Part shown: piece by piece, positions 30,601-44,400 of the stretch
Layout of the letters: each line of letters starts with the position of its first letter
Numbering within the stretch: the first letter of the stretch is position 1
NCBI GenBank assembly: GCA_949775045.1
Contig: OX459104.1
Coordinates: 7,109,427 to 7,173,426 of the forward strand
Reading direction: 5' to 3'
From: Metridium senile
Taxonomy: Eukaryota > Cnidaria > Anthozoa > Actiniaria > Metridiidae
DNA: 64,000 nt
Made by a program: the position numbers and the translations under genes
The notes under the pieces: generated by a model
Database searches by the model: none
The model's input: only the letters and a program-made list of their open reading frames with translations
Told to the model about the DNA's origin: nothing

Positions 30601-31600
30601 AGAGACATTGCTTAAACATAAAAAACTAGACCCTTGTAGGAGGGTGAACTTCTACCGGGCCGAAAAGGCAGGCGGGTATATGAGGTTAGGCCCAGATGTA
30701 ACAATGCAGTAATTAGGAGTTTGACTGACATGATAGAAATCTGTAAATTACGTAAATTTTATTGTACGTGGTTGGTCACTTTAGTCATCTTTGACAAAGA
30801 CAGTCTAGTAGTATTGCGTCTTGTATTTATGCCCAGCAGCCGTTGAGTGTTTTTGCACTGTCTGTTCACGGCCCGATGCATGGTTTAGTTGTCGCGAGAT
30901 TTCGTGCATTTATCCATACCTAACCAGTGGACCTCTAATTTGAATAGTTAACTCGAGGTCGGTGGCAAATAGAATGTAATTGCTAGTGTGTGCTTGTGCG
31001 TGGAGAAGAGCTTGGTTATGTTTTTTTTCTCAACATCAAAGGTTCGAACATATTAAAAAAACAAAAACATTAAAAACAAGTTACTGGATGCGCAGAGTCA
31101 GCTCTGTAGAACAGAAAATGTATTAAACGAATTACTATGTCTTGGCTAGCATCAGCTCAAAGGAAGAATTTATTAAATGATATATGATCCATGCATACTC
31201 AGCGGAAATAAGTACGCAAACGGTTAATCCAAATCTACAGCTTTAATAGGGTGCATGGTTTATTTGTACTTTAAATTTTGTAGCCACTTCCTATAGGGCC
31301 GACCGCGCGCATGGTTTACGCGTGATCAAGACAACGTGGATCAAAACAATTACAACGTCAATTGCAATCAATCAATTCGCAAAATACAACAACAACCCCG
31401 AATGTGATACAGATCTTGTATTGTGAACGACATTTGAGTTGTCAAAGAAAAAACCGCTAAGAGGACTCGGTATTATTGCGCACTTAAAGGATGGCAACGA
31501 GATTTTTTTTTTCATTAGAGGCGCCTTAGACTGAGAACAACTACTGCAGTAACTTAACTCCCCCATAAACATCCTCAAAGACATCCTGGACTGCAGGCGG
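30601..31600. other. Gene-free interval
   Basis: No reading frame, repeat array or RNA gene that I can support. Composition is less repetitive than its neighbours. Confidence 0.5.
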
Positions 31601-31619
31601 GCGTGTCACTTCAGCTCGT

Positions 31620-31946
31620 CTAGTAATCCCCTCTCTTGTTAACCCACCCATCCAGACAGCTTCCAGAAATAGACTGTATGCTCATTGAGGCGTGGTCCAT
31701 TGCCGGTCGACTACTTGTTCTCAGGCATTTGATCTCAGGTCTTTGGTCAGTAACAGCCAGAGGGGTAATCAACACTGGTTTATAACGAACCTCGAGGTCC
31801 AGCGAACGTATTTGATCAGCCTTTTGCCTTGAGTTAAGACCAGTCAGCATGTACGAGTTGTCGATCACCTTGTGTTCTGGTGGACTTTTATTCATATGAC
31901 CAGGGTTTCGATCTATTAATATTCTCCCTGAAAAAGGGAACTTCAC
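31620..31946 (-). other. Unrecognised open frame preceded by a splice-acceptor-like site
   Basis: On the minus strand ttccctttttcag (about 31938-31926) is followed by about 100 open codons ending in TAG at 31620 (ILIDRNPGHMNKSPPEHKV... to VNKRGDY). Composition is balanced and unlike the surrounding AT-rich repeats, so an exon or gene remnant is possible. Upstream on the same strand a YY1-like gcggccatttt lies near 32265. I do not recognise the protein and assign no function. Confidence 0.25.
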
Positions 31947-32436
31947 GCCAATTTGTTTCTCGTAGCCAATAAGAGGTCTTGGTTGACTCTGCCCGGTTTT
32001 GTGGTTGTTTTGCTACATACGTTCATGCATGGGATGCTTTCAAGAATACATTGTCGCAGTGTCGTTCGTGCAGAATCACTCGGAAATAAAACTATAGCCC
32101 TCCCGATTATGAAATATTTGACGCAGACTAAGAGACAGGCACCGAACACCCGTTCGTCAGACGTTCAAGGAGCCAGTATTACTGGAAAACGTTGTCCCTA
32201 TGGTGTGTGCATTTGGCCGGGGTACCATATTTCATCCAAGTGAGTCATCAACCTCTCTCAAAATGGCCGCTCCCTCTTTACCAGTCAATGGTATACGGGC
32301 TTTGTTTTTTTTCTGAGTAATGGGAGAGATCAATAATGTGCAGTTTCAGTTATGGTGGTTCAGTAAGCTTTCTTGGGTAGTAGACCGGATTCGCGTTATG
32401 TAACGCAGATGACACACTGTGTCATGGGCGGGAGCA

Positions 32437-32802
32437 GAACCATCCATAACTTATTATCACGCAATGGTAATGAGTATGCAGTGAGGATATATTACTATTC
32501 TCATTGCATACATAATTAGCATCGCGTACAAAATTATGTTAATTCCTTAAATTCTCACGTGACTAGTCCATAACGCTTTGCGGCCCAACAGTACAAAGCA
32601 GCCGCTCGCTCGAGGTCAGTGCCACTCACCGTTTTAAATTTGTGAGCAAGCGTTTTTTTCACCCCACCCACCCACCCCTGGCGGCAGTTGATGGCTCACA
32701 CCTCGCATTCTCGCTGCATACTTGTCGCCATTGCGGTCGCGGAACCATCCATAACTTATTATCACGCAATGGTAATGAGTATGCAGTGAGGATATATTAC
32801 TA
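32437..32802. repeat. Pair of 60-bp direct repeats enclosing dispersed repeat copy 2
   Basis: gaaccatccataacttatta through gtgaggatatattact occurs at about 32439-32498 and 32743-32802. Between them lies 32494-32660, the second copy of the repeat at 8349-8505, followed by a ccaccc-rich stretch. The arrangement looks like a small element with terminal direct repeats, or a local duplication. Confidence 0.7.
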
Positions 32803-33014
32803 GACAGGGTCAAAGATGTTCTGCAAGATTGGTGAAGATAACTGCTTTGTTATTGTATAAAAATTTCCCTCACATCTGTTTTTTACGGTTAGTTACTCTG
32901 ACTGATTACAGCTCTGGATAATCAAAGGATATCAAAATGAACGAAAATAAAGAAATCAACAAATGAAAATAAGTAATAACAAATAAATAGCACTTCTATC
33001 TTGACAAAGAGTTT

Positions 33015-33183
33015 TCCGGCTTGCACTTTAACGAGATACAAAGATACAAAACGTCAAGCAGAACGTCAAGACACTTGCAAATGCCTGAATGCCGTGACAT
33101 TGACATAGATCGTATTTCAGCTTTGAAATCTGATATGCTTGTATCTTTGCGGTATCTTTGTATCTCGTTATAGTGCAAGCCAT
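33015..33183. mobile_element. MITE 1 of the tandem unit (intact in unit 1)
   Basis: Inverted ends ggcttgcactttaacgagat and atctcgttatagtgcaagcc enclose about 130 bp. The right end is eroded in the other units, where it reads gtagctcgttatagtgcaattg. Confidence 0.65.
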
Positions 33184-33348
33184 TAAGTAAAAGCAATTGA
33201 TTTGATAAAAACTGCATAGGATTAGATATTCGAAGAGGGAGAGACTCTAAACTGACCAAAGTATAAGAATGAATTGATTGCGAATCCGCGTTATTTCTAG
33301 ACAGTGAATGAAATGAACAAGTTTAAAGCCCGTTTAAGATCCGTTTAC

Positions 33349-33540
33349 ACTAGCAATTTTGTCGCGCGACAAGAGCTGCGATTTTAATGGCGATATCTAT
33401 TGCAGATTTGTCAATGCTTCTTTGAACATGCTCTAAATTTAGTGCAATTTGCTGCGACTTTCTGTCTCCTAAATTCGAGCGTATTCGAGATCGCAGCTCT
33501 TGACGCGCGACAATATTGCTAGTATAAACGGGCCTTTACA
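33349..33540. mobile_element. MITE 2 of the tandem unit (single copy in unit 1)
   Basis: Inverted ends tttacactagcaattttgtc-gcgcgacaagagctgcgat and atcgcagctcttgacgcgcgaca...gctagtataaa. Later units carry two adjacent copies, at about 35208-35430 plus 35448-35628, 36707-36930 plus 36948-37125, and 38800-39022 plus 39040-39220. Confidence 0.8.
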
Positions 33541-36500
33541 CGCTCTTAGACATGGCAGTTTTGCATAATCTATTTTATTCATTTATTTATTATTTATTTC
33601 TCTGTCGACACGTCTATGTATCTATTCATTTATTCGCTACAATATACTTCCAAATACAACTGAAAGAAAATAATTTATACTATAATAAAGCAAGAAACGG
33701 TAATAATGATTAAACGTAAATTAAAATGTCATATTCTGTAGTGATCATACTTCAATATAGTAAATATGATATTGTCTAAAACGTTCTTCTAAAAGCTTTG
33801 AAAAATGCATAAGAACTTTAACAAATGATATTTGCTATAGAAAAAAAAATTGATTTTAGTTTAAAATGTTCGGTTTAATTGGCTTTTTATTGACTTTAAA
33901 GTTTGCATAATCTCGTGTTTTGGTTGCAGCCTCGTTTCCAAGTTGTGCTCAAATTGCCGTCATAGCCGGTGACAAAAAAAACTCGTTTTTGCCGTCTTCC
34001 CCTCTTGGGACTTTTTGGGACTTTTTATATGTTGTAAGGCATATAATTCTTAGTCGAAAACCGTTGAGAAACGTTCTGTTGCAATTAGTGGCAGGCTGAG
34101 GTCAATATTTTCGTAGATTGAAGATATATATTATTTCTAGAGATAACATTGAAAACTGTATATAAATAAAAAAAAATGCGGTGGCAAAACAGAAAGAATC
34201 TCAAGTGTTGGATTGAATTGAAAAGCGGGTCAAACTGAAGAATAAAGTTCAGATAGTGTTTTGTTTTTCGTTTTGCAATTTTTGTTTACTCCGCGAGGCA
34301 GCTTTTTTCTAGGATATAATCTTAGATATTAAAGTGGAGCTTTATTTATAAAACGCTGGAGCGAAGTTTATGTTCGTATATTCAAGCGGTAATTTGCATA
34401 AATGTTCTAGTCGTGGTCTAAAACACGTAAATCCTCATTTTCTCGAAAAGAAAATAGTTTTTGAAGAAAAAAACTTTGCCAGAGTTCTAACCTCCCTAGG
34501 GCCTATTGATATGCAGAAAATAAAGAAAATTGTTTTTTTTTTATCTGCCGAGACAGTCTCTGTTGAGATCAATATGTGGCAGTTTCTAGAGCTCTTGTCG
34601 CGTATCACTAGGAGACGTTTATAAGCTCCAAGAATCCAACGTCTATTCAGTGTTAGGGAAAATCATGCAGTTGGCTAAAATGAATTATTAATTAATGAAC
34701 AGCAGTTTTGCATAAGAAAGTGAGGTTCTCAGTTTGGTCATATCATAGTTTACAATTGGACTGCGTCAATTTGCTCAAGTACAGCTGATAAAGTAAGTTT
34801 CAGCTTTGCTCTGTTAATATGAAAATAAACAAATGAAAACAACAACAAATGAAAATAAGTAATAACGAATAAATAGCACTTCTATCTTGACAAAGAGTTT
34901 TCCGGCTTGCACGTTAACGAGATACAAAGATACAAAACGTCAAACAGAACGTCAAGACACTTGCAAATGCCTGAATGCCGTGACATTGACATAGATCGTA
35001 TTTCAGCTTTGAAATCTGATATGCTTGTATCTTTGCGGTATCTTTGTAGCTCGTTATAGTGCAATTGATTTGATAAAAACTGCATAGGATTAGATATTCG
35101 GAGAGGGAGAGACTCTAAACTGATCAAAGTATAAGAATGAATTGATTGCGAATCCGCGTTATTTCTAGACAGTGAATGAAATGAACAAGTTTAAAGCCGG
35201 TTTAAGGTCCGTTTACACTAGCAATTTTGTCGCGCGACAAGAGCTGCGATTTCAATGGCGATTTTATCGCAGATTTGTCAATGCTACTTTGAAGATGCTC
35301 GAAATTTAGTGCAATTTGCTTCGATTTTCTGTCTCCTCAATTCGAACGTATTCGAAATTGTGGCGACAAATCTGCGATAAAATCGCCATTGAAAACGCCG
35401 CTCAGGTTGTGCGACAAAATTGCTAGTGTAAACAGTTCTTTACACTAGCAATTGTGTCGCGCGACAAGAGTTGCCATTTTAATGGCGATATCTATCGCAG
35501 ATTTGTCAATGCTTCTTTGAACATGCTCTAAATTTAGTGCAATTTGCTGCGACTTTCTTTCTCCTAAATTCCAGCGTATTCGCAATCGCAGCTCTTGACG
35601 CGCGACAAAATTGCTAGTGTAAAGAACTATAAAAAATATTATTTCTAGAGATAACATTGAAAACTGTATATAAATAAAAAAAATACGGTGGCAAAACAGA
35701 AATGTGTTGGATTGAATTGAAAAGCGGGTCAAACTGAAGAATAAAGTTCAGCTAGTGTTTTGTTTTTCGTTTTGCAATTTTTGTTTACTCCGCGAGGCAG
35801 CTTTTTTCTAGGATATAATCTTAGATATTAAAGTGGAGCTTTATTTATAAAACGCTGGAGCGAAGTTTATGTTCGTATATTCAAGCGGTAATTTGCATAA
35901 ATGTTCTAGTCGTGGTCTAAAACACGTAAATCCTCATTTTCTCGAAAAGAAAATAGTTTTTGAAGAAAAAAACTTTGCCAGAGTTCTAACCTCCCTAGGG
36001 CCTATTGATATGCAGAAAATAAAGAAAATTGTTTTTTTTTTATCTGCCGAGACAGTCTCTGTTGAGATCAATATGTGGCAGTTTCTAGAGCTCTTGTCGC
36101 GTATCACTAGGAGACGTTTATAAGCTCCAAGAATCCAACGTCTATTCAGTGTTAGGGAAAATCATGCAGTTGGCTAAAATGAATTATTAATTAATGAACA
36201 GCAGTTTTGCATAAGAAAGTGAGGTTCTCAGTTTGGCCATATCATAGTTTACAATTGGACTGCGTCAACTTGCTCAAGTACAGCTGATAAAGTAAGTTTC
36301 AGCTTTGCTCTGTTAATATGAAAATAAACAAATGAAAACAACAACAAATGAAAATAAGTAATAACAAATAAATAGCACTTCTATCTTGACAAAGAGTTTT
36401 CCAGCTTGCAAGTTAACGAGATACAAAGATACAAAACGTCAAACAGAACGTCAAGACACTTGCAAATGCCTGAATGCCGTGACATTGACATAGATCGTAT

Positions 36501-39500
36501 TTCAGCTTTGAAATCTGATATGCTTGTATCTTTGCGGTATCTTTGTAGCTCGTTATAGTGCAATTGATTTGATAAAAACTGCATAGGATTAGATATTCGG
36601 AGAGGGAGAGACTCTAAACTGATCAAAGTATAAGAATGAATTGATTGCGAATCCGCGTTATTTCTAGACAGTGAATGAAATGAACAAGTTTAAAGCCGGT
36701 TTAAGGTCCGTTTACACTAGCAATTTTGTCGCGCGACAAGAGCTGCGATTTCAATGGCGATTTTATCGCAGATTTGTCAATGCTACTTTGAAGATGCTCG
36801 AAATTTAGTGCAATTTGCTTCGATTTTCTGTCTCCTCAATTCGAACGTATTCGAAATTGTGGCGACAAATCTGCGATAAAATCACCATTGAAAACGCCGC
36901 TCAGGTTGTGCGACAAAATTGCTAGTGTAAACAGTTCTTTACACTAGCAATTGTGTCGCGCGACAAGAGTTGCCATTTTAATGGCGATATCTATCGCAGA
37001 TTTGTCAATCCTTCTTTGAACATGCTCTAAATTTAGTGCAATTTGCTGCGACTTTCTTTCTCCTAAATTCGAGCGTATTCGCAATCGCAGCTCTTGACGC
37101 GCGACAAAATTGCTAGTATAAACTGGCCTTTACACGCTCTTAGACATGGCAGTGTTGCATAATCTATTTTATTCATTTATTATTTATTTATTTCTCTGTC
37201 GACACGTCTATGTATCTATTCATTTATTCGCTACAATATACTTCCAAATACAATTGAATGAAAATAATTTATACTATAATAAAGCAAGAAACGGTAATAA
37301 TGATTAAACGTAAATTAAAATGTCATATTCTGTAGTGATCATAATTCAATATAGTAAATATGATATTGTCTAAAACGTTCTTCTAAAAGCTTTGAAAAAT
37401 GCATAAGAACTTTAACAAATGATATTTGCTAGAAAAAAAATTGATTTTAGTTTAAAATGTTCGGTTTAATTGGCTTTTTATTGACTTTAAAGTTTGCATA
37501 ATCTCGTGTTTTGGTTGCAGCCTCGTTTCCAAGTTGTGCTCAAATTGCCGTCATAGCCGGTGACAAAAAAAACTCGTTTTTGCCGTCTTCCCCTCTTGGG
37601 ACTTTTTGGGACTTTTTATATGTTGTAAGGCATATAATTCTTAGTCGAAAACCGTTGAGAAACGTTCTGTTGCAATTAGTGGCAGGCTGAGGTCAATATT
37701 TTCGTAGATTGAAGATATATATTATTTCTAGAGATAACATTGAAAACTGTATATAAATAAATAAAAATGCGGTGGCAAAACAGAAAGAATCTCAAGTGTT
37801 GGATTGAATTGAAAAGCGGGTCAAACTGAAGAATAAAGTTCAGCTAGTGTTTTGTTTTTCGTTTTGCAATTTTTGTTTACTCCGCGAGGCAGCTTTTTTC
37901 TAGGATATAATCTTAGATATTAAAGTGGAGCTTTATTTATAAAACGCTGGAGCGAAGTTTATGTTCGTATATTCAAGCGGTAATTTGAATAAATGTTCTA
38001 GTCGTGGTCTAAAACACGTAAATCCTCATTTTCTCGAAAAGAAAATAGTTTTTGAAGAAAAAAACTTTGCCAGAGTTCTAACCTCCCTAGGGCCTATTGA
38101 TATGCAGAAAATAAAGAAAATTGTTTTTTTTTTATCTGCCGAGACAGTCTCTGTTGAGATCAATATGTGGCAGTTTCTAGAGCTCTTGTCGCGTATCACT
38201 AGGAGACGTTTATAAGCTCCAAGAATCCAACGTCTATTCAGTGTTAGGGAAAATCATGCAGTTGGCTAAAATGAATTATTAATTAATGAACAGCAGTTTT
38301 GCATAAGAAAGTGAGGTTCTCAGTTTGGTCATATCATAGTTTACAATTGGACTGCGTCAATTTGCTCAAGTACAGCTGATAAAGTAAGTTTCAGCTTTGC
38401 TCTGTTAATATGAAAATAAACAAATGAAAACAACAACAAATGAAAATAAGTAATAACGAATAAATAGCACTTCTATCTTGACAAAGAGTTTTCCGGCTTG
38501 CACGTTAACGAGATACAAAGATACAAAACGTCAAACAGAACGTCAAGACACTTGCAAATGCCTGAATGCCGTGACATTGACATAGATCGTATTTCAGCTT
38601 TGAAATCTGATATGCTTGTATCTTTGCGGTATCTTTGTAGCTCGTTATAGTGCAATTGATTTGATAAAAACTGCATAGGATTAGATATTCGGAGAGGGAG
38701 AGACTCTAAACTGATCAAAGTATAAGAATGAATTGATTGCGAATCCGCGTTATTTCTAGACAGTGAATGAAATGAACAAGTTTAAAGCCGGTTTAAGGTC
38801 CGTTTACACTAGCAATTTTGTCGCGCGACAAGAGCTGCGATTTCAATGGCGATTTTATCGCAGATTTGTCAATGCTACTTTGAAGATGCTCGAAATTTAG
38901 TGCAATTTGCTTCGATTTTCTGTCTCCTCAATTCGAACGTATTCGAAATTGTGGCGACAAATCTGCGATAAAATCGCCATTGAAAACGCCGCTCAGGTTG
39001 TGCGACAAAATTGCTAGTGTAAACAGTTCTTTACACTAGCAATTGTGTCGCGCGACAAGAGTTGCCATTTTAATGGCGATATCTATCGCAGATTTGTCAA
39101 TCCTTCTTTGAACATGCTCTAAATTTAGTGCAATTTGCTGCGACTTTCTTTCTCCTAAATTCGAGCGTATTCGCAATCGCAGCTCTTGACGCGCGACAAA
39201 ATTGCTAGTATAAACTGGCCTTTACACGCTCTTAGACATGGCAGTTTTGCATAATCTATTTTATTCATTTATTATTTATTTATTTCTCTGTCGACACGTC
39301 TATGTATCTATTCATTTATTCGCTACAATATACTTCCAAATACAATTGAATGAAAATAATTTATACTATAATAAAGCAAGAAACAGTAATAATGATTAAA
39401 CGTAAATTAAAATGTCATATTCTGTAGTGATCATAATTCAATATAGTAAATATGATATTGTCTAAAACGTTCTTCTAAAAGCTTTGAAAAATGCATAAGA

Positions 39501-40807
39501 ACTTTAACAAATGATATTTTCTAGAAAAAAAAATTGATTTTAGTTTAAAATGTTCGGTTTAATTGGCTTTTTATTGACTTTAAAGTTTGCATAATCTCGT
39601 GTTTTGGTTGCAGCCTCGTTTCCAAGTTGTGCTCAAATTGCCGTCATAGCCGGTGACAAAAAAAACTCGTTTTTGCCGTCTTCCCCTCTTGGGACTTTTT
39701 AATTGGGACTTTTTATATGTTGTAAGGCATATAATTCTTAGTCGAAAACCGCTGAGAAACGTTCTGTTGCAATTAGTGGCAGGTTTAGATCATTATTTTC
39801 GTAGATTGACTGGACTAATTATGCATTTTAATTAATCAATACAAAGTAAGATAAATATTATTTCTAGAGATAATATTGAAAACTGTATATAAATAAAAAA
39901 AATACGGTGGCAAAACAGAAATGTGTTGGATTGAATTGAAAAGCGGGTCAAACTAAAGAATAAAGTTCAGCTAGTGTTTTGTTTTTCGTTTTGCAATTTT
40001 TGTTTACTCTGCGAGGAAGCTTTTTTCTAGGATATAATTTTAGATATTAAAGCGCTGGAGCGAAGTTTATGTTCGTATATTCAAGCGGTAATTTGCATAA
40101 ATTTTCTGGTCGTGGTCTAAAACACGAAAATCCTCATTTTCTCGAAAGGAACATAGTTTTTGAAGAACAAGAATTTGCCAGAGTTCTAACCTCCCTATGG
40201 CCTATTGATATACAAAAAATAAAGAAAATCGGTTTTTTTTATATCTGCCGAGACAGTCTCTGTTAAGATCAATATGTCGCAGTTTCTAGAGCTCTTGTCG
40301 CATATCACTAGGAGAAGTTTATAAGCTCCAAGAATCCAAGGTCTATTCAGTGTTATGGAAAATCGTGCAGTTGGCTAAAATGAATTATTAATTAATGAAC
40401 AGCAGTTTTGCATAAGAGAGTGAGGTCCTCAGTTTGGTCATATCATAGTTTACAATTGGACTGCGTCAACTTTTTTGCTGTGTTAATATGAGGTGAAGTC
40501 TACCAAGGCCTGCCTAGAATCCTTATAATGTCGCTTAAAATCTCCCAAATACGCCCAAAATCGCGTAAAAACGTCTAAAATCGCATTTTAATTTAAAAAT
40601 TGCCCAAAAGTGCTCTTTCTTTTCCCGTAATTTTGCTTAATGTACTGTAATTACAATACCCAGAATAGTTTTGATGGGAAGAATAAGTTTCAAAGTAGTA
40701 ATCAATAAAGTCAACAGTAGAAAATATATTTTTCTATATATAATGTCGTAAAGTCGTCATTTGAAATCGCCTACAATTGATATTTTTTCTCAAAACACCT
40801 TAAGCTA

Positions 40808-41125
40808 AAGGACGTTCGACAAACGTTTTGTGTCAAAAAATCGCTTTATTTCAAAATGTTATGAGTTTCCAAAACATTTTATGGCCTTCTTTTATTATGA
40901 CTGGCATTCTTTACTAATTTTCTTTCTTTTTTTTTTGCCACCAAGACATTCCGTCACAATGCTTGCGAAATTGCTGAAATTGCCGACTTTGAGGCTATTT
41001 TGCTCGAAAACAACGACGGTGACCCCCAATTATTTTTAGCTTATTTGATGTGTCTAATTCAGTTTGATCAACCGGCAAAGTCTCAAGAAATTGACATTTA
41101 CTTTGCTTTTTCCCGCTAACATCCT
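40808..41125 (+). repeat. Dispersed repeat, inverted partner of 6526-6870
   Basis: Shares (reverse complemented) aaaatcgctttatttc, ttattatgactggcatt and acaacgacggtgacccccaa with 6526-6870. It ends less than 200 bases before the signal-peptide exon and may contribute 5' flanking sequence to that gene. Confidence 0.7.
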
Positions 41126-41283
41126 TGAAAACATGGTGTCACATGAAAAAAGAACATTAGTAATTTAGTAAGAGAGAAATAACTGTAAGAAAGAGTTGCC
41201 GCTTCTTTTGTCTTTTAATTAAAATGGTATGATTTGCTTAGTACGTTCATGTTACATTTCTCCTTTCATCTATTTAATTTTAG

Positions 41284-41426
41284 ACTGATCCAGAAGTGAA
41301 CGATGCATGCGAAATACATTGCAATTGCCCTTATTTTAGTGTTTGCCATGATTGGCAACGCCATTGGTGAGTATAGAATGATTTTCCATCGTCCGTAAAA
41401 AATAGTACGCATAATAGAGACCCTGT

Positions 41427-41469
<43 letters not shown>

Positions 41470-44400
41470 TACATTATAACGAATCACTCAGTTGTAACGA
41501 TCACTGAGAAAGGTCTATAAGTTTAGATCGAAACGTCTGGATAAATTTAACCAAAATCAGGCAAGAGTCAAACCCATTTGTATTTTAATATGAATCCTGG
41601 CTGCAAATTTGACATTTTAATAATTTGTATATACTAGTGACTACTATTTAGTCACTATCACGCAACCAAAAATATCAAATACAAACTTGAAGGAAAAAAT
41701 TAATACCTCATTTAATGGATATAGTGCTCTAGCACAAGAACGAATTATTTAACAAGTTTTATTAACATTTCTGATCATCTATGACCGCCCGCGATGGAAG
41801 ACAAAGCCTTCCCACAAATAAAGTGAAAGGCGAGAGTTAAAAGTGAAACTCATGACTATTGACTGATACTATCTCTTTTGTCTTTTCATAGCAGGACATG
41901 TCCGTCCACCTCCGGCAGATGCTCCAATCAAGCGAGGTAAATATCCGCACTACCCTAACTTTATACTCACTGTGTTCTATGCATCACAAGAAAAAAAGCA
42001 GTATTTAAAGTGCACCTGACGGCGCCCTTCATGATATTTTGCAAATCTGTTGTACATGAGGTGTATAATAAGTATACTTAATAGGTGACGTTATGAGGTG
42101 ACGTTATCCCAGGAATTTGTCAAAGTTTTGCTTCCAAGCTGACAGCAAGCTTGTTTTTGTAAAGTAGTAAAAATGTCGATGGTAGTGTGAATATTAGTAA
42201 TACAGATATTGAGCTTTAAAAAATTGCTATAATTGTTTTCAGAGAACTACAACTTTTGTATATTTAATGAGGCCTGGGATGAAGTCACCTAATTTGCATT
42301 TTCAGATTTCAAATATTTATAATTTCAGAAAGGAGAGGTCGACATCAAGAAAAATTAAGTACACTTATTATACACCTCATGTACAACAGATTCGCAAAAT
42401 ATCATATGAAAGGCATCAGGTGCATTTTGATAGATGCCAAAAAATATATATCGTCTTTTGTCAAATATAACTAACTTACGGTACGTATACTATTTCACTC
42501 ATAAACTTGGCGGCAGGAATGAGAAAGGAAGGATATCATTCAGTTTGTAAATCGGTTTCAATGGTGAGAATAATCACGCAGGATTGAGTTAGGATGTACA
42601 GGATAAAAGTACAAATTTATGTCGACTACTAAACAGCTATTATTAAATATTTATCCAATCAATGTTAAAGGGTTCAGATTTCTTATTCCCTATATGAAAA
42701 ATACCATTTTCGAGTTTGATGTTACCGTGCATGAATAATATTTTTCATATCAATATATCTCCTAAACAATTTTGCCGTTCGTGCGCTCTTGCATATTTGA
42801 AATACAAACAATTATGTGAATATCGCGATACAAATACAATAGTTTATAACTATTATGTAGCCTCCTCCGCAGGCTACTCTTTAGGGATTCCTTTGTTGAA
42901 CCGATCTGGATTCCTGTGTTGCAATATTTGGCAGGGAAGAACTGGGGACGAGATAGGAGAAGAGATTTTTTCTCCTCACCACAGTAAGCCCGATGAAAAG
43001 AAATATAAGAGATGCTTGCCGAGGAGGTTAATAACTACACTTGGCCGAAACCAAGAACGAGCGTCAACAAACAAATGTGACAATCTAGATCTCTTGAAAC
43101 ATGAATAATACGAATACAAATTGTCTAAAACCGACATGAGATTGTGGTAGATTTATTAATAAATGGCGAGACCATATTAACATATCGATCAGGGTCTTGA
43201 CAAGAGATTTGTTCGTGCACGTGATCGATTATACAAAAAATTGATCTCTGAACCCAAACTGTTTCCAGATGATCCTAGCTGAACCCATTTGATGAATTTG
43301 ATGTTCAAAATTATTGCATAGACTTTGACAAAGGCGAGAGTTAAAAGTGAAACTCATGACTATTGACTGATACTATCTCTTTTGTCGTTTCATCGCAGGA
43401 CATGTCCGTGCACCTCCGGGAGATGCTCCAATCAAGCTAGGTAAAAATACAAACAACCCCAACTTTATACTTATAGCCATATTCCATATTTTTTTTCTGG
43501 TTTTCGTACTTGAAGCGTAGCTTGCAGTGAAAGCCAGCTGTCAAAGTAGAACTAAAAACTGTTTATTTTAGTGCTCACTGTGTTCTATGCATTACAAGAA
43601 AAAAAGCAGTATTTAAAGTGCACCTGACGGCGCCCTTCATGATATTTTGCAAATCTGTTGTACATGAGGTGTATAATAAGTATACTTAATAGGTGACGTT
43701 ATGAGGTGACGTTATCCCAGGAATTTGTCAAAGTTTTGCTTCCAAGCTGACAGCAAGCTTGTTTTTGTAAAGTAGTAAAAATGTCGATGGTAGTGTGAAT
43801 ATTAGTAATACAGATATTGAGCTTTAAAAAATTGCTATAATTGTTTTCAGAGAACTACAACTTTTGTATATTTAATGAGGCCTGGGATGAAGTCACCTAA
43901 TTTGCATTTTCAGATTTCAAATATTTATAATTTCAGAAAGGAGAGGTCGACATCAAGAAAAATTAAGTACACTTATTATACACCTCATGTACAACAGATT
44001 CGCAAAATATCATATGAAAGGCATCAGGTGCATTTTGATAGATGCCAAAAAATATATATCGTCTTTTGTCAAATATAACTAACTTACGGTACGTATACTA
44101 TTTCACTCATAAACTTGGCGGCAGGAATGAGAAAGGAAGGATATCATTCAGTTTGTAAATCGGTTTCAATGGTGAGAATAATCACGCAGGATTGAGTTAG
44201 GATGTACAGGATAAAAGTACAAATTTGTGTCGACTACTAAACAGCTATTATTAAATATTTATCCAATCAATGTTAAAGGGTTCAGATTTCTTATTCCCTA
44301 TATGAAAAATACCATTTTCGAGTTTGATGTTACCGTGCATGAATAATATTTTTCATATCAATATATCTCCTAAACAATTTTGCCGTTCGTGCGCTCTTGC

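Larger units (their letters stand above)
32880..40490 (+). repeat. Tandem array of ~1.5-2.1-kb units (four full, one partial)
   Basis: The anchor cacttctatcttgacaaaga occurs at 32991, 34878, 36376 and 38468 (spacings 1887, 1498, 2092). A second anchor, cgaagtttatgttcgtata, occurs at about 34362, 35861, 37953 and 40061. The 1498-bp unit lacks about 590 bp present in its neighbours. Units are almost identical except the first and the last, which is diverged and rearranged after about 39780. An 84-codon plus ORF (34370, 35869, 37961; degenerate at 40069) and an 81-codon minus ORF recur in each unit, but their identity only mirrors DNA identity, so coding is unproven. Confidence 0.92.

Noticed and set aside
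34882..35127. 81-codon minus ORF found in each kilobase array unit
   Set aside because: It spans MITE 1 with its inverted ends, so the frame is a by-product of the repeat; no conserved motif.
42716..43108. A repeated 130-codon ORF that looks conserved across many units
   Set aside because: The units are near-identical DNA, so ORF identity proves nothing. In the diverged units the upstream frame differs and stops appear, so coding conservation is not supported.
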